Under the pieces are notes generated by a model. That model saw only the letters and a program-made list of their open reading frames with translations. It was not told the DNA's origin and ran no database searches. This document shows, piece after piece, positions 19,743 to 29,970 of a stretch of DNA of 64,000 bases; within the stretch, counting starts at the first letter, position 1, and each line of letters begins with the position of its first letter. This stretch comes from Symbiodinium microadriaticum (Eukaryota > Sar > Dinophyceae > Suessiales > Symbiodiniaceae): NCBI GenBank assembly GCA_001939145.1, contig LSRX01000057.1, forward strand, positions 373,796-437,795. Direction: 5' to 3'. The translations under genes were made by a program, and so were the position numbers.

Positions 19743-19984
19743 CCAGTGAGAATAGTCTTCTCTCCTCTAATAGAAGAAGATGAACCTAAGACTGTAGCAT
19801 AGCCTGAAACAGAACATGTCTTTTACATAGCACAGAAACTCCCTCATATGGGTAAAGAGTCCATAATAAGGAGCCCTGAAAAGGCAGGATCTTCAGTGTC
19901 CAGGTACACACTAAACGGGGCCCGGCTATGGGCCCTCATGGTATTGAGGCGCAGAGCTCGACCCGAAGGGTCCATGTACTCATA

Positions 19985-20085
19985 TTCATATATATATATA
20001 TATATATATATATGTATACACACACACATATATATATATATATGTATACACACACACACATCTATCTATATATATATATATATAA
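19985..20085. repeat. (TA)n and (CA)n compound microsatellite
   Basis: Alternating TA and CACACA blocks; peptides such as IYIYICIHTH from it are artefacts. Confidence 0.95.
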
Positions 20086-20124
20086 AGGTTTACAGTTAGG
20101 GTGTACGGTTTAGGATTTAGGGTG

Positions 20125-20196
20125 GCCCCAAAGTACCCAAATAGGGACTACTTTAAGGCCAAGGTATATACTAAGTGGGCACATGGACCCTCAGGG
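20125..20196. mobile_element. MITE-like family G, copy 2 (partial)
   Basis: GTACCCAAATAGGGACTACT and CACATGGACCCTCAGGG match family G but the left end is missing. Confidence 0.6.
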
Positions 20197-20737
20197 CAAG
20201 CTTTTCCTGCAGAACCCTGAACAGCCCTACACTCTGATATGCATAGGATTCAGGGTTCGGGGTTTAGGCAGTTAGGGCTGAGGGTTCAAGGGTTTAGGGA
20301 TTCGATAGGGTTCAAACCCTGAAACACTATAGTTATGAATCCGAAAACCCCACACCTGACAAGCCTGAAACCCTAAACCCACTCAAGCACGATCCCTTCA
20401 CCATACATGCCACGGCAGACTGGCGTTGGCCTTCAATCGGCCCGTTCTATCCGCACAGGTTAATGCGGTACAGGAAAGCGTAATCCCTTTTGCCACGAGT
20501 TCCAGCATCTATCGTGCCTTTACTTTAGTGTCGACGCCCGGATGCTCCGATTGTGAGCTTAGGTTACAACACTTTTTGGCTCTAGGGTTTCCTTGGTTTT
20601 GGTGTTGAGGATTTTGTTCGATGACTACTCGATCCTAGAGAACCTTCTCTATGGTTGAACCCGCGACACTAAGCCCCAAATCCACGGAAGCATATCCTAA
20701 ACCCGAAACCCTAAACCCCAAATCCACTTATAAACAG

Positions 20738-20800
20738 CCTTTGAGGACATGCCGACGGAGCAAAAGCGTACCGAATGCCGCCAGACAGGCTCGGCACGGA
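20738..20800 (+). CDS. Candidate exon, charged segment
   Basis: taaacag acceptor, two bases, then FEDMPTEQKRTECRQTGSAR and a GTGATA donor. Charged and likely helical. C-rich telomere-like units precede it. Confidence 0.5.
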
Positions 20801-20929
20801 GTGATATATTTACAGCTAGGTTGTTCTTCCACTACTGTCCTTGAGTACTGCGTTGCTTGACTGTTGGGATCAGCTATGTAGTAAACCCCAACACGTTGGA
20901 GGCCGGGTTATTAAGGACAAAGCAGAACA

Positions 20930-21335
20930 TAAACCCTAAACCCTAAACCCCTAAACCCTAAACCGTCACCCTAACCAACCTACACCTCAAACCCTCCCAG
21001 CTCTTGTCGACTCGAAGGTTTATAACTTTTAACCATACACCCCAAAACCCCACAACCACACCACAGGGGGAAGAGGGACCCCACACCCCACCCACAACCC
21101 TAAACCCCAAAAACCCTGCACCCTAAACCCCAAACCCAAAACCCTAAACCCTATAAACCGCAAGACCCAAAACCCCAAAACCCCAAAACCCCTAAACCCA
21201 AAACCCCAGACCCCAAAACCCTAAGCCCCTAAACTCTCAAACCCCTAAACCCTAAACCCTAAACTCTAGACCCCAACACCCTAAGCCCCTAAACCCTAAA
21301 CCCCTAGACACCAAACCGCTAAACCCTGAACCCTA
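20930..21335 (-). repeat. CCCTAAA/CCCCAAAA region (C-rich on +)
   Basis: About 400 bp of C-rich units, including CCCCAAAA. It ends just before an exon acceptor. Confidence 0.9.
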
Positions 21336-21345
21336 GTCTTCTCAG

Positions 21346-21428
21346 GCGCTGCCATTAAGAAGGCCTCCGATGCCGTCACGACTCTCGACAGGCCGCGGCG
21401 TAATGGGAACCTTGGAGCCGGCTGCGGG
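21346..21428 (+). CDS. Candidate exon, helical, strand-switch flanks
   Basis: After gtcttctcag, two bases then AAIKKASDAVTTLDRPRRNG and NLGAGCG, open up to the telomeric donor GTTTAG. An earlier donor GTCACG is possible. A 400-bp C-rich region lies on its left and a 170-bp G-rich one on its right: the clearest case of the flanking pattern. Confidence 0.6.
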
Positions 21429-21600
21429 GTTTAGGCCTCGACGGTTTAGGGTTTTAGGGTTTAGGGTTTCGGGTTTTGGGGTTTTAGGGTTTAGGGTTTT
21501 GGGTTTAGGGTTTTGGGTTTTGGGTTTAGGGTTTTGAGGGTTTTGGGTTTAGGGTTTTGGGTTTTGGGTTTATGGGTTTAGGGGTTAGGGTTGGTTCAGG
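21429..21600 (+). repeat. TTTAGGG/TTTTGGG array (G-rich on +)
   Basis: GGTTTTGGGTTTAGGG strings, the mirror of the CCCCAAAA-containing array before the exon. Confidence 0.95.
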
Positions 21601-21849
21601 GCTTACCCTGGACCTAAAGATCCTACGTACCTTTTCAGGGTTCCTTGTTCAGAATTTTTGTAATATAAGTCCTTTAACATACAGGTAGGTAATTTTGGGA
21701 GTTAAGGTAGGGTTTAGTCATTGAGGGAGGGCTTTATAGGGTGTACGGCTCGAGGGTTTTACATCCCCGTGAGGTTTGCGGTTGCCAGGCTTTGGTCTTG
21801 GTCGGGCTAAATTTCAGTTCTTTTCTACTTGAAGAAGGCTTAGCTCTCA

Positions 21850-21939
21850 GACCCAACCTTTAAACTTTTTTGGTTTTTATAATATAGTAGTAATCTGAAA
21901 GTTTAGCCTCTTATTTCCCTGGCTTATTGGGGAAGTAAG
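21850..21939. mobile_element. MITE-like family B, copy 2 (left end lost)
   Basis: Starts at ACCCAACCTTTAAAC and has the full right end GGCTTATTGGGGAAGTAAG. Confidence 0.7.
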
Positions 21940-22353
21940 AAGGGCAGCGGGTGGTGACTAGTCCTGCCGCAGCACTCACAGCCCATACCCTGCAATGCGA
22001 TGAAGGCATTTTTGCAGGCCCATGTCTTGTAAGTGCTACTTGTAACCGACATTCCACAGCATCAAAGCTCTCATTTGTGGGTTCTGGATTTTAGGGGTAT
22101 TTGAGGCTGAGACAATGTAGATATCTAAGGATATGTAGGTATTTGGGATAGTGCGCAGAGGGATTGAAACCATTGTGGCCAATTGAATCTCGGCTTGAGT
22201 CCCTTTGTTTCTCCGACTGCGTGCTGAAGCATCAGGTAAGTAGCTGGGGGCGGGGGGCGAACAACTAAGGATTGAAATATAGAATGATTTCAATTTCGGG
22301 GCCCTGCATTTTAAACCCGAAGCCCTATAGACTCAAACACCCTAAACCCCAAG

Positions 22354-22393
22354 AGCATAAAGACGGAAGGAGAGCTGAAGACCAGGATGATGG
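22354..22393 (+). CDS. Candidate exon (SIKTEGELKTRMM)
   Basis: 40 nt from ccccaag to GTATGG, SIKTEGELKTRMM plus one base. C-rich left, G-rich right. Charged helix. Confidence 0.5.
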
Positions 22394-22545
22394 GTATGGA
22401 CTACGGTTCAGGTTTTACGTGTTTTTGCTCTGGGGTTTTGGGTGTTTTAGGGTTTGCGCTATTGGGTTTTGGTTTTGGGGTTGACAGTTGAGGGGTTATG
22501 TTTTCTTCGGTCTGGAGGTTTGAGGTTTACAGCTCTTAACAGGCA

Positions 22546-22650
22546 CCTTATTGAGATGGGGGCCTTCTTGATACTACTTATGGCTCTCCTAAACAGGGAC
22601 CTTATTGAGAGGGTGAGTATCCCCAAGGGACCCCGAATCCTCACTCCTAG
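22546..22650. mobile_element. MITE-like family K, copy 1 (diverged)
   Basis: Shares ACTTATGGCTCTCCTAAA and CCCCAAGGGACCCC with copies at 29.9 and 58.2 kb. Confidence 0.55.
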
Positions 22651-22745
22651 TTAAGCAGGCTAGCTGTCTCCACGTGGCGGTCACGCAGCCAGCAGTGTGC
22701 AGCTGAGAACCCCAGGTAATAAAGCTCTCGCAAACCCTAAACCAG

Positions 22746-22779
22746 TCGCATACGTTGAAGGACCGATTGGCCCTTCTAG
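22746..22779 (+). CDS. Candidate 34-nt exon (SHTLKDRLALL)
   Basis: Sits between ...CCCTAAACCAG and GTTTAGGG: the acceptor follows a single C-rich unit and the donor belongs to the first G-rich unit. SHTLKDRLALL is amphipathic. Confidence 0.55.
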
Positions 22780-22934
22780 GTTTAGGGTTTAGGGATTGAG
22801 TGTTTTAGACCTGTTGCCACGCTGGCCTTCAGCAAGAATTACCCTAAACTACTGTACCAGCACCTACTTTTCTGCAGATTCTTATGTAAACTCTCATCTG
22901 GAATATTATGGAACACATGGGGACCCTACAAAAA

Positions 22935-23040
22935 ATGGCCCTAAACCCTAAACCCCTAAATCCCTAAATCCCTAAGCCCTAACTCCTAAACCCTAAATCC
23001 CTAAACCCTAAACCCTTAAATCCTAAACCCTAAACCGGGT
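22935..23040 (-). repeat. CCCTAAA array with CCCTAAAT variants
   Basis: C-rich telomere-like units, no exon inside. Confidence 0.9.
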
Positions 23041-23141
23041 AGGTTAAGGCAGGGGATTAAATTAAAGATGCAGGGATGAAGCAAAAAGGACGGCCTGGCT
23101 AATTCCTAGTCGTTTTCTTTTAGGGTTTAGGGTTCAGGGTT

Positions 23142-23243
23142 TACCCATAGTCTCCAAAGTAGATCCCTTTTTGGGGATTGCCTTATAATTATAGGATCTT
23201 AAGTATAAGCCACAAAGAGGAACTATTATGGAGCCTATGGGTA
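23142..23243. mobile_element. MITE-like family A, copy 8
   Basis: Subfamily with GTCTCCAAAGTAGATCCC left and TATTATGGAGCCTATGGGTA right. Confidence 0.75.
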
Positions 23244-23701
23244 GGGTTTTGGGTTCCCAATCGTTTTCTTTTGAGCTGCTACACAAACAACAGAGTATGC
23301 CCTAAAACGCTCTTCTAATCCTTTAGGCCCCTCTATTAGGGCGTTAGGTTTAAGCAGGCTCGAATGTAGGGTTTAGAGTTTTAGGGCTTAGGGCTTTTGG
23401 GTTTGGGGGTTTCAGGGTTTTGGGGTTTTGGGCCGGGCTTAGGGTTGAAGCTGTTTAGGCTATTTAGGGTCGCAGGGCATCCGGTTGAAAGTGCAGACAT
23501 GCTGCATGCCCCCGGCTGCAGTGGCACGAAAAGGGAACTAGAATGCCGAGGACAAGAACGCAGGATCTGTGAATTAGATTACAGAGTTCGGGGTTCAGAG
23601 TAGGCACTACGGTATCGATCTTGGAGCAGGTGGCTCGGTCACTCGCATAACATATTACGTGTCTATATTTCTACACCCTGGACCCGCCAACCTGAGGTCA
23701 G

Positions 23702-23761
23702 ACAACTCAATGCTGCCAGAGATCCAGAGCATCGTCAAGCAAGTTGAAGCCCAAAAGGCGG
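23702..23761 (+). CDS. Candidate exon (NSMLPEIQSIVKQVEAQKA)
   Basis: gaggtcag acceptor; two bases, NSMLPEIQSIVKQVEAQKA, one base; donor GTTCTT. Regular hydrophobic spacing (L, I, I, V, V) suggests a coiled-coil helix. The EIQSIVKQVEAQ core is similar to QAIVDMRNQLAKE in the exon at 63523. Confidence 0.6.
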
Positions 23762-23999
23762 GTTCTTTGGCTTGGGCCGTTTTAGGTCATAGTGTGGGAT
23801 ACATGTGGAGGTGGAGGCCCAGTAAAGAATACTTGCGAAAAACTTTTTTTATATTCAAAGACTTTGAGGTTTGAGAACTCGGATGTAGGGTTCAGGATTT
23901 CGGATTGATGGTTATGCTGAGGTCTCTACTTAACTGTAAGGCCTGGTACATTTTCCATATTGTGTTCGCCTTCGCCAAGGCATCCTTAGGTTATTCTAG

Positions 24000-24000
<1 letters not shown>

Positions 24001-24035
<35 letters not shown>
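24001..24035. repeat. (GTC)n trinucleotide repeat
   Basis: About eleven GTC units; an open frame reads it as poly-Ser but has no other coding support. Confidence 0.95.
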
Positions 24036-24037
<2 letters not shown>

Positions 24038-24171
24038 TTGTGGTTCTTTTTCATGAGCTGTGGTGTCCCCCATCTACTTCGTATAAGATCATCATTGTTA
24101 CTGCTACTATCCATGTGACTAGTACGCGGCCACAAGCCTCAAAACCCAAAACTCTTAATCTAGGGCATTTT

Positions 24172-24266
24172 CAGGTGGGTAGTTACCGTTATAGGAGCCG
24201 TATAGAAGGTCTATATACGTTATAGAAGCCTTATAGAAGCCCTATATACCCTAAACTCCCCACCTG
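24172..24266. mobile_element. MITE-like family O, copy 1
   Basis: Ends CAGGTGGGTAG and CTCCCCACCTG are inverted; the interior repeats TATAGAAGCC. The copy near 63.4 kb shares about 15 bp of flank on both sides, so the repeated unit may be larger than the hairpin. Confidence 0.65.
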
Positions 24267-24392
24267 TCGTTTCCTTTAACTTCGACCCGGACCCCTAAAC
24301 CCTAAACCCTAGACCCCAAACCCTCTTTCCCGGACCCCTAAACCCTAAACCCTAGACCCCAAACCCTCTTTCCAAGTCCTTCCGCTTGGCAG

Positions 24393-24412
24393 GCAGAGCT
24401 TGAGACACTGAG
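24393..24412 (+). CDS. Weak candidate exon (AELETL)
   Basis: cgcttggcag then AELETL and two bases before GTCACA. Read through instead, it gives SQLLGIL and TGA at 24437. Confidence 0.35.
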
Positions 24413-24440
24413 GTCACAGCTCCTTGGCATCCTCTGAGGC

Positions 24441-24515
24441 TACCCATAGTCTCCATAATAGTTCCTTTTTGTGGTTTATATTTAGAATCCTATAAGGTAA
24501 TCCCCAAAAGGAACC
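24441..24515. mobile_element. MITE-like family A, copy 9 (right end lost)
   Basis: Left arm and loop intact, right arm stops after AAAAGGAACC. Confidence 0.75.
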
Positions 24516-25174
24516 CAGTAGTTTTAGCAACCAAGTTGGGAGGCGGCTCATTACCATAAACCCTAAACCCTAAACCCTCTAAACTAAAATATGGTGTACC
24601 CCAGAGCCCTCTTCTAGTTGTTAGGCGGCTACAGGGCTAAGCAGTTTAGGGTTAATGGCAACTGGTAGTTAAGGCTTTAGGATTTCAGAAAATGTAGGGT
24701 TGAGAGGTTAAGAGTCGAAGGCTGCGTAAGGGTCTCGGAGTCTGAGATTCTCAAAACTCTGCCTTCAAGCTGGGTGGCTCTTACACTTCCCAAAGTGTCC
24801 AAGTAATCGTCTAGAGTATAGGTTCAATGCACTTCGGGGCCCAAACCCTAAGCCCTACTGTGTACCCGGAGCCGCGATTATTGGTACCTGGACCCTTTGG
24901 GCTCTGCACCTCCCTAAACCCCAAACCCTAAACCCTAAAACCCCAAACCCTAAAACCCTAAACCCCCCAACTCCAAACCCTAAACCCTAGACCGGGATGT
25001 AGGCGAGTTTAGGGCAGAGGCTGGGTCGATCCGAGGGATACCTCGAAAGGCTCCCTTAACTTCCTTTCAGTTTTTTTGGGGTTAGGGGCTTTCAGGGTCG
25101 CGTTTTGGTTGAGGGTTTAGGGTTTCGGTTTAGGGTTTAAGAGTTCAGGGTTTAGGGTTTGGGGCTTTGTCAAG

Positions 25175-25312
25175 GCTTCCTTCTGGGTGTCCTTGAGGTT
25201 TCTAGGCTTAGAGATGCTTTCTTTCGTCTCGCTGAGCTTGCTTCTGTGAGCGTGTTGCCACAAGAAGCCCTCATTCTCAGCGCCCTGCCACTCCAGAGCC
25301 TTTCTTCTGTAC
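25175..25312 (-). CDS. Possible minus-strand exon
   Basis: On the minus strand ttctttcag precedes YRRKALEWQGAENEGFLWQH and then a Lys/Glu/Ser-rich stretch (KLSETKESISKPRNLKDTQK) that stays open to the repeat tract. No clear donor. Composition is like coding helix, but the flanking repeat strands are reversed (G-rich left, C-rich right). Confidence 0.35.
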
Positions 25313-25350
25313 CTGAAAGAACATCCTAAATCCTTGAAGCCTCTAAACCC

Positions 25351-25443
25351 CTTAGTAGCTGAATTACTACACTTTAAGCTTTTTGGGATCCTTTTAAAGC
25401 TGGAAGTGAACAATTTTTTGCGCTTCTGAGCTCAGCAACTAAG
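25351..25443. mobile_element. MITE-like family C, copy 2
   Basis: Complete, CTTAGTAGCTGAATTACT to CTCAGCAACTAAG. Confidence 0.8.
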
Positions 25444-25491
25444 ACCCTAAACCCTGAAGCCCTAAACCCACCTTTTTGAAGGACGACTTAG

Positions 25492-25592
25492 CTTAGTTCC
25501 CCAATACCCAACCTTTAAGCGCTGTGGGCTCTTTATAACTTAGTACTAATCTGAAAGTTTAACTCTTTTTTTTGGCTTATTGGGGAAGTAAG
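25492..25592. mobile_element. MITE-like family B, copy 3
   Basis: Complete ends; the inner right arm has a poly-T expansion. Confidence 0.8.
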
Positions 25593-25739
25593 TAACCCCC
25601 GAAAGGAACCCCGAAACCCTAAACCCTCAACCCACCTTTTGAAGGACGCCTTAGCAGCGCCCCCCCAAAACGACTGAAGACCTCCGAGGCTTCGGGACGT
25701 CGACGCAAAGATTGCCGGGCAGCGGATTGCAAAGGCCGT

Positions 25740-25915
25740 GAACTTTAGGGTTTAGGGTGTAGGTCAACTCTAGGGTTTAGGGTTAGGGTTTAGGATTTTT
25801 TGAACTTTAGGGTTCAGGGTTAGGGTTTAGGGTTTAGGTGAACTTCAGGGTTTAGGGCTTAGATGATTTTGGGGTTTAGGGTTTGGGCGAACTTTAGTGT
25901 TTAGGGTTTAGCGTT
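25740..25915 (+). repeat. Degenerate TTTAGGG region with GAACTTTAGGG unit
   Basis: G-rich units with a recurring GAACTTTAGGGTTTAGGG spacing, a local duplication of a variant string. Confidence 0.85.
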
Positions 25916-25940
25916 ACTGCATTGTGATTTCTTGATGCAG

Positions 25941-25991
25941 GATTGCTTGAGATCACCCAGTGCTGCTTCCCAGCTGATGAGCAGATTCTGG
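25941..25991 (+). CDS. Candidate exon (LLEITQCCFPADEQIL)
   Basis: Strong acceptor (tgtgatttcttgatgcag). Two bases then LLEITQCCFPADEQIL and a GTTCAA donor; phase 0 instead gives DCLRSPSAASQLMSRFW. Two Cys in a row are unusual among these exons. Confidence 0.5.
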
Positions 25992-26325
25992 GTTCAAAAA
26001 GGGTTTCGGGTTTACGGTTTAGGGCTTACAGGGTTTGACTAGGTGGCATGTTGGAAAGCAGTAATTTTCCCCATGGTTCCTATAGAGGTAGCTAATCGTA
26101 AATATTTTCAAGGGCCCCAAAACTACAACCCAGTCTAGGATGCAGTGCAATGCATCTTGCGTTGAACGGCTTAGGATGCATATGGCTTTTTAGGAACGAG
26201 GCGGGACTGTGAGTTTGAAAATGCTTGGGCCGTGGGTTTTAGTGCCAAGTGCCAATCTCTACCATGTAAAGGAGGGCCCATGGGCCTCAGCAATGAAAGT
26301 AGGGTTTTTGGGGGGGAAGCGGGTT

Positions 26326-26426
26326 GATGTCTAAATTAGGGTCCTTTTTTAGGATCGTTTATACTTTTACAAGCGTGCGTACTATATATTGGGGACCTAA
26401 AAAGGGACACTAATTTAGAGAACTAC
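26326..26426. mobile_element. MITE-like family D, copy 2
   Basis: CTAAATTAGGGTCC to CTAATTTAGAGAACTAC. Confidence 0.75.
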
Positions 26427-26580
26427 TTTCAATCTATTGCGTACACTTAAAATAGTAAATAGCCCTAAGCAATATCATTCAGGCCTCCGTAGTATCCTGA
26501 GCTCAAATCCCATGGTGGCTCGGTTCTGTCGTCTGACTCTAGCACACCCCTGGGGTTCCAGACCCGAGTTTAGCCTTAAG

Positions 26581-26637
26581 CCTCTTCACCGGAGGAGTCG
26601 GTGGAACTCCTCGATGCGCTGGAGAAGAAGATGGCAG
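26581..26637 (+). CDS. Candidate exon (SSPEESVELLDALEKKMA)
   Basis: Two bases, SSPEESVELLDALEKKMA, one base, donor GTTAGA. The helix is textbook (acidic N-cap, L-L-x-x-L, basic C-end). The acceptor (ccttaag) is weak, so the left edge is uncertain. Confidence 0.55.
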
Positions 26638-26793
26638 GTTAGAGCCCCAGTCTGCAGTAGCTCAAAGCTGCCGGGGTTGGTTTGCAAAGGGTTTAGGGTT
26701 TATAGGGGTTTTGGGACGTACGGCCCTCCGCAAAGGAAGAAGTGTTCAGTGTCTGAGGACGTACCGAAGCGACGTTATTGCGTGCAAGGTCCC

Positions 26794-26898
26794 TTAGCTA
26801 GTTCCCCAATACCCAACCTTTAACTTTTTGGGTTCTTATAATTTAGTAGTAATCCGAAAATTCAACCTTTTATTTCCCTGGCCTATTTGGGAAGTAAG
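26794..26898. mobile_element. MITE-like family B, copy 4
   Basis: Complete, right end GGCCTATTTGGGAAGTAAG. Confidence 0.8.
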
Positions 26899-27150
26899 CC
26901 TAAGCTATAGGGGATTCTTCTTTTCCCCCAATGGCCATCGAAAAAGGACCTGCCTTCCTGCGATACGGACTGCTCTCACCCATTGACTCACAGTTTATAA
27001 CACCAATCCCGCTTCTCAACAACAGAGCAAGCCGTAAACAAACCTTCCCCCCAACAAGCTTAACAATAACAACATACACAACAAGAGATACACGAACAAA
27101 AGGTAGAACAAAGGCAAACCCTAAACCTTAAACTCAAACCCACAACCAAG

Positions 27151-27193
27151 ACGACACGACGAGAACTGGCGACTCCTTTGTTGCTTTACAAAG
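27151..27193 (+). CDS. Candidate exon (TTRRELATPLLLYK)
   Basis: TTRRELATPLLLYK plus one base, with a consensus GTGAGA donor; acceptor aaccaag. C-rich units stand before it and G-rich units after. Confidence 0.5.
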
Positions 27194-27487
27194 GTGAGAT
27201 AGGTAGCCGCGAGAATTATCGGCTGCAGCTGTAAAAGGATTTGAGGTTGGGTTTTAGGGGTTAAGATGTGTAGGGTTTGAGGTGAGGTGTACATAGAGTA
27301 ACCGAAGGTAAACGCACGTGTTTTGTAGGCTACTTGGGAGCTCTCTTCAAGATCTGTTTTGAAGGGTACAGTGGCTCCCGTGCGTGTAAGGTTCAAGAGA
27401 GTTTTATTTAGGAATCGGGATCTACGGGTTGAATCGAATTCCCAAACCCTTAAACCCTATCCCAAACCTAAACCCTAGACCTAAATC

Positions 27488-27578
27488 CCACAGGCCCCTA
27501 AGTAGTTCCTTTTTGGGATTACCTTATAGGGTTCTAAATATTATCCACAAAAAGGAACTACTTAGGGGCCTAAAGGTA
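27488..27578. mobile_element. MITE-like family A, copy 10
   Basis: Complete; both ends slightly worn (CACAGGCCCC, GGCCTAAAGG). Confidence 0.8.
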
Positions 27579-27702
27579 AACCCTAAACCTTCAAAATTTC
27601 CCTCTGTTGGGATTCGGGGTTCAGGCCAGGACTTCGGTGAACCTGTCGCCAGGGCGGCGTCTTCCAACCTAGGTTGACCGTGGTACCCATCGGTTTAGGG
27701 TT

Positions 27703-27748
27703 TACCCATAGGCCCCTAAGTAGTTCCTTTCTTAGGGGCCTATGGGTA
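27703..27748. mobile_element. MITE-like family A, copy 11 (arms only)
   Basis: 46-bp derivative: the two terminal arms are fused at TTCCTTTCTTAGGGG with the loop and inner arm deleted. Confidence 0.8.
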
Positions 27749-28329
27749 GGCATTAGGTATTATGGTTGAGGAATTAGGGTTTAGGGTTTCGGGTTTCGGA
27801 AGTAGGGTTTAGGAATTAGGGTTTAGGGTTTAGGGTAGTTGACATGGTACCCAGAGACTCCAACATCAACATCGTAGCTCAATTAAGGGATATATTCTGT
27901 GAGCCATAGTAAGAATCTCTCTATAGTTCAAGGATGCGTAAAGACTATTCTTGAGTCTTCGTGTAGCATGTCCGGTTATGGCACATCGTGATGTCAGGCA
28001 TGACGACAAACTCCCGCTAACCTCAAGGGCTATAGCATAGCCTAGCCTGTACCCCTGCAAGCCCGCCTGTCTCGTTCGGGGTTTTGGATTGCGGGCTCGG
28101 GCGTGTGCTGTCGGGTTCAGGATTTAGCGGTTCTGGCTTCGTTTACCCTGCCTTGCAGCGCATGTGGCCAAGGTTCTAAGCTTAACGCGACTGGAGGTCG
28201 TGGTAGTGGCGGAAGGGCAAGCGCATGCACGGAGATTTTCAACCCGAGTTCGACGACTTCTACGACTTCTGTGGCGATTTCCTTACACCCTAAACCCCTA
28301 AACCTCTAAAATCTACACCCGGGGTCAAG

Positions 28330-28369
28330 AGAGGAAGGCAGTGACTGGCAATGGGACAAGCTGAACTGA
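28330..28369 (+). CDS. Possible terminal exon (EEGSDWQWDKLN)
   Basis: One base then EEGSDWQWDKLN and TGA, after an AG at the edge of a C-rich tract. It is the last helical-type candidate before the repeat-poor island, so it could close the upstream gene. Confidence 0.3.
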
Positions 28370-29257
28370 AGGTTTGAAGTTGGAAGAAATGGGGAGATCT
28401 GCAAGCTTCAATGCTGAATGCTGTCGGCCCCGTGCTTGAAACCCCCCCACCCAAACCACGACGTAGATGTGGTTATGACATGGCTGCCCCAAGTAGCCGT
28501 GCTGATAGAAAGGCCTCTAGAGAAGACTTTACACCCCAAGCACAGTTTATCAATGCACGGATTAGGGTTCAGGGTTTAGGGTTTCCTCATGAACCCTAAA
28601 CCCTCCCGCAAGCCAGTAAACTAGCGATGTTTTTGCATAATGTCAGGTGATTGTTGTTCGAGTGGGTCCGTTGCGTGTCTACCCGTTCGACCTTGCCTAC
28701 TCCTAGAGGCACACATTTGTGTACTCGGTACTGATGACTCGTGATGTTGCTGGCCGTTGCTACGTCAACTCATAGATATATATATTATTTCTTCATGTTC
28801 CGATGACTTGCAAGTTCGAAGCATCACCGTGCATGTAGCAAGTCTCCGAAACAGACAGCTCAGCAGCGACCTGGAGAATGGATAATACCGAGATTCTCTC
28901 GAGCGCGACCTTCTTCGGCCTCGTTCGCAGAGATTGTCTTACCCTGAAGCACAGGGCACACACAAATGCATAGAGAAGCGGAAATGTCAAAGTCTGGTCT
29001 GAGCCCGCTTTGATTTGGCCAAGCAGACATTCACACAATCGGGAATGCAAGTCGACCTCTGCAAACACAATACTAGCCTACTTCTATGAAGCAGTCAGCT
29101 ATGCTTCAATTGTACCAAAACTGCGATGGCTACCATTGTGCACTGCTGTGCTGGTCTTTCAGACATCAGGGCTTCTAGTGCAGAGTCCTGCAATCTGACC
29201 AAGGCGCCACATGTTCTCCCGATGGCGGGACGGTTTGGAGGGCCTCAGAGATAGGAG

Positions 29258-29833
29258 GTGACTTTCCGAGACGGCTGCGGTTGCATCAGTTCCTTTTCTG
29301 GTGTCTTGCATGTAGGTACACTGTCAAAGCACATGAAAATGACGTCGCCACCTCGAGTTCGGCTCGGAAAATTCACAAGGCCACCAAAACGGCACACTGC
29401 AGAAGCACCTTTCTCGGGGACCTTGAACCCCGAAGCCTCCGAAAGAATACCTGCGGCGGCGGCCAATTCCGTCTTTGATCCGAATCCGCACTGCGGCGCC
29501 CTACGTTCCACTGGCGTGTTGAGAGCACCATCAAAGTCTATGCCTATACATAGTCTTCAAAAAGGCAGTCTGCAAGTGACGAGAACGGCTAGCTTTGTCT
29601 GTTCGTATGAAGTGCGAAACTTCACAATTCACTGCCAGTCGCAGGCTGGCATCGCAAAGCTGCTGCTTCATGCTAGTCCGGGACATTACGGCCTAGTTTT
29701 GACAATCGTGCAATTTCGTCTGAAAATTTCCTACCACTGCTTGCCTGGAGCTTGCATATACATCGGTGTAATGCCAAGGCACCAGGTTCTTATGCCATTT
29801 CCTCGTGTCGAGGTCCTTAGCAAAGTCTGCTAA
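29258..29833 (+). CDS. Longest intact open frame, unassigned
   Basis: 192 codons including stop, with ATG and no telomere-like repeat. The middle alternates hydrophobic and polar residues (TASFVCSYEVRNFTIHC, GLVLTIVQFRLKISYHCL), compatible with beta strands. No catalytic motif, signal peptide or family is recognised, and a shorter minus-strand frame overlaps its start. It could be a real single-exon gene or chance. Confidence 0.25.
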   Translation: MTFRDGCGCISSFSGVLHVGTLSKHMKMTSPPRVRLGKFTRPPKRHTAEAPFSGTLNPEASERIPAAAANSVFDPNPHCGALRSTGVLRAPSKSMPIHSLQKGSLQVTRTASFVCSYEVRNFTIHCQSQAGIAKLLLHASPGHYGLVLTIVQFRLKISYHCLPGACIYIGVMPRHQVLMPFPRVEVLSKVC

Positions 29834-29869
29834 GGCCAACCGACTTGGAACGATTGGCGTTGCAGAAAT

Positions 29870-29970
29870 CCTAGGTAGTATTAGGGAGACCCCTTAAAGG
29901 GGACCCTTCTTAACCCTACTTATGGCTCTCTTAAAGGTCTCCAAGGGTCCCCCTAATACTAACTCCTAAG
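29870..29970. mobile_element. MITE-like family K, copy 2
   Basis: CCTAGGTAGTATTAGGGAGA and CCCCCTAATACTAACTCCTA at the ends, AAAGGGGACCC inner arm. Confidence 0.7.

Noticed and set aside
19844..20113. Frames rich in Ile-Tyr and His-Thr
   Set aside because: Translated TA and CA microsatellites.
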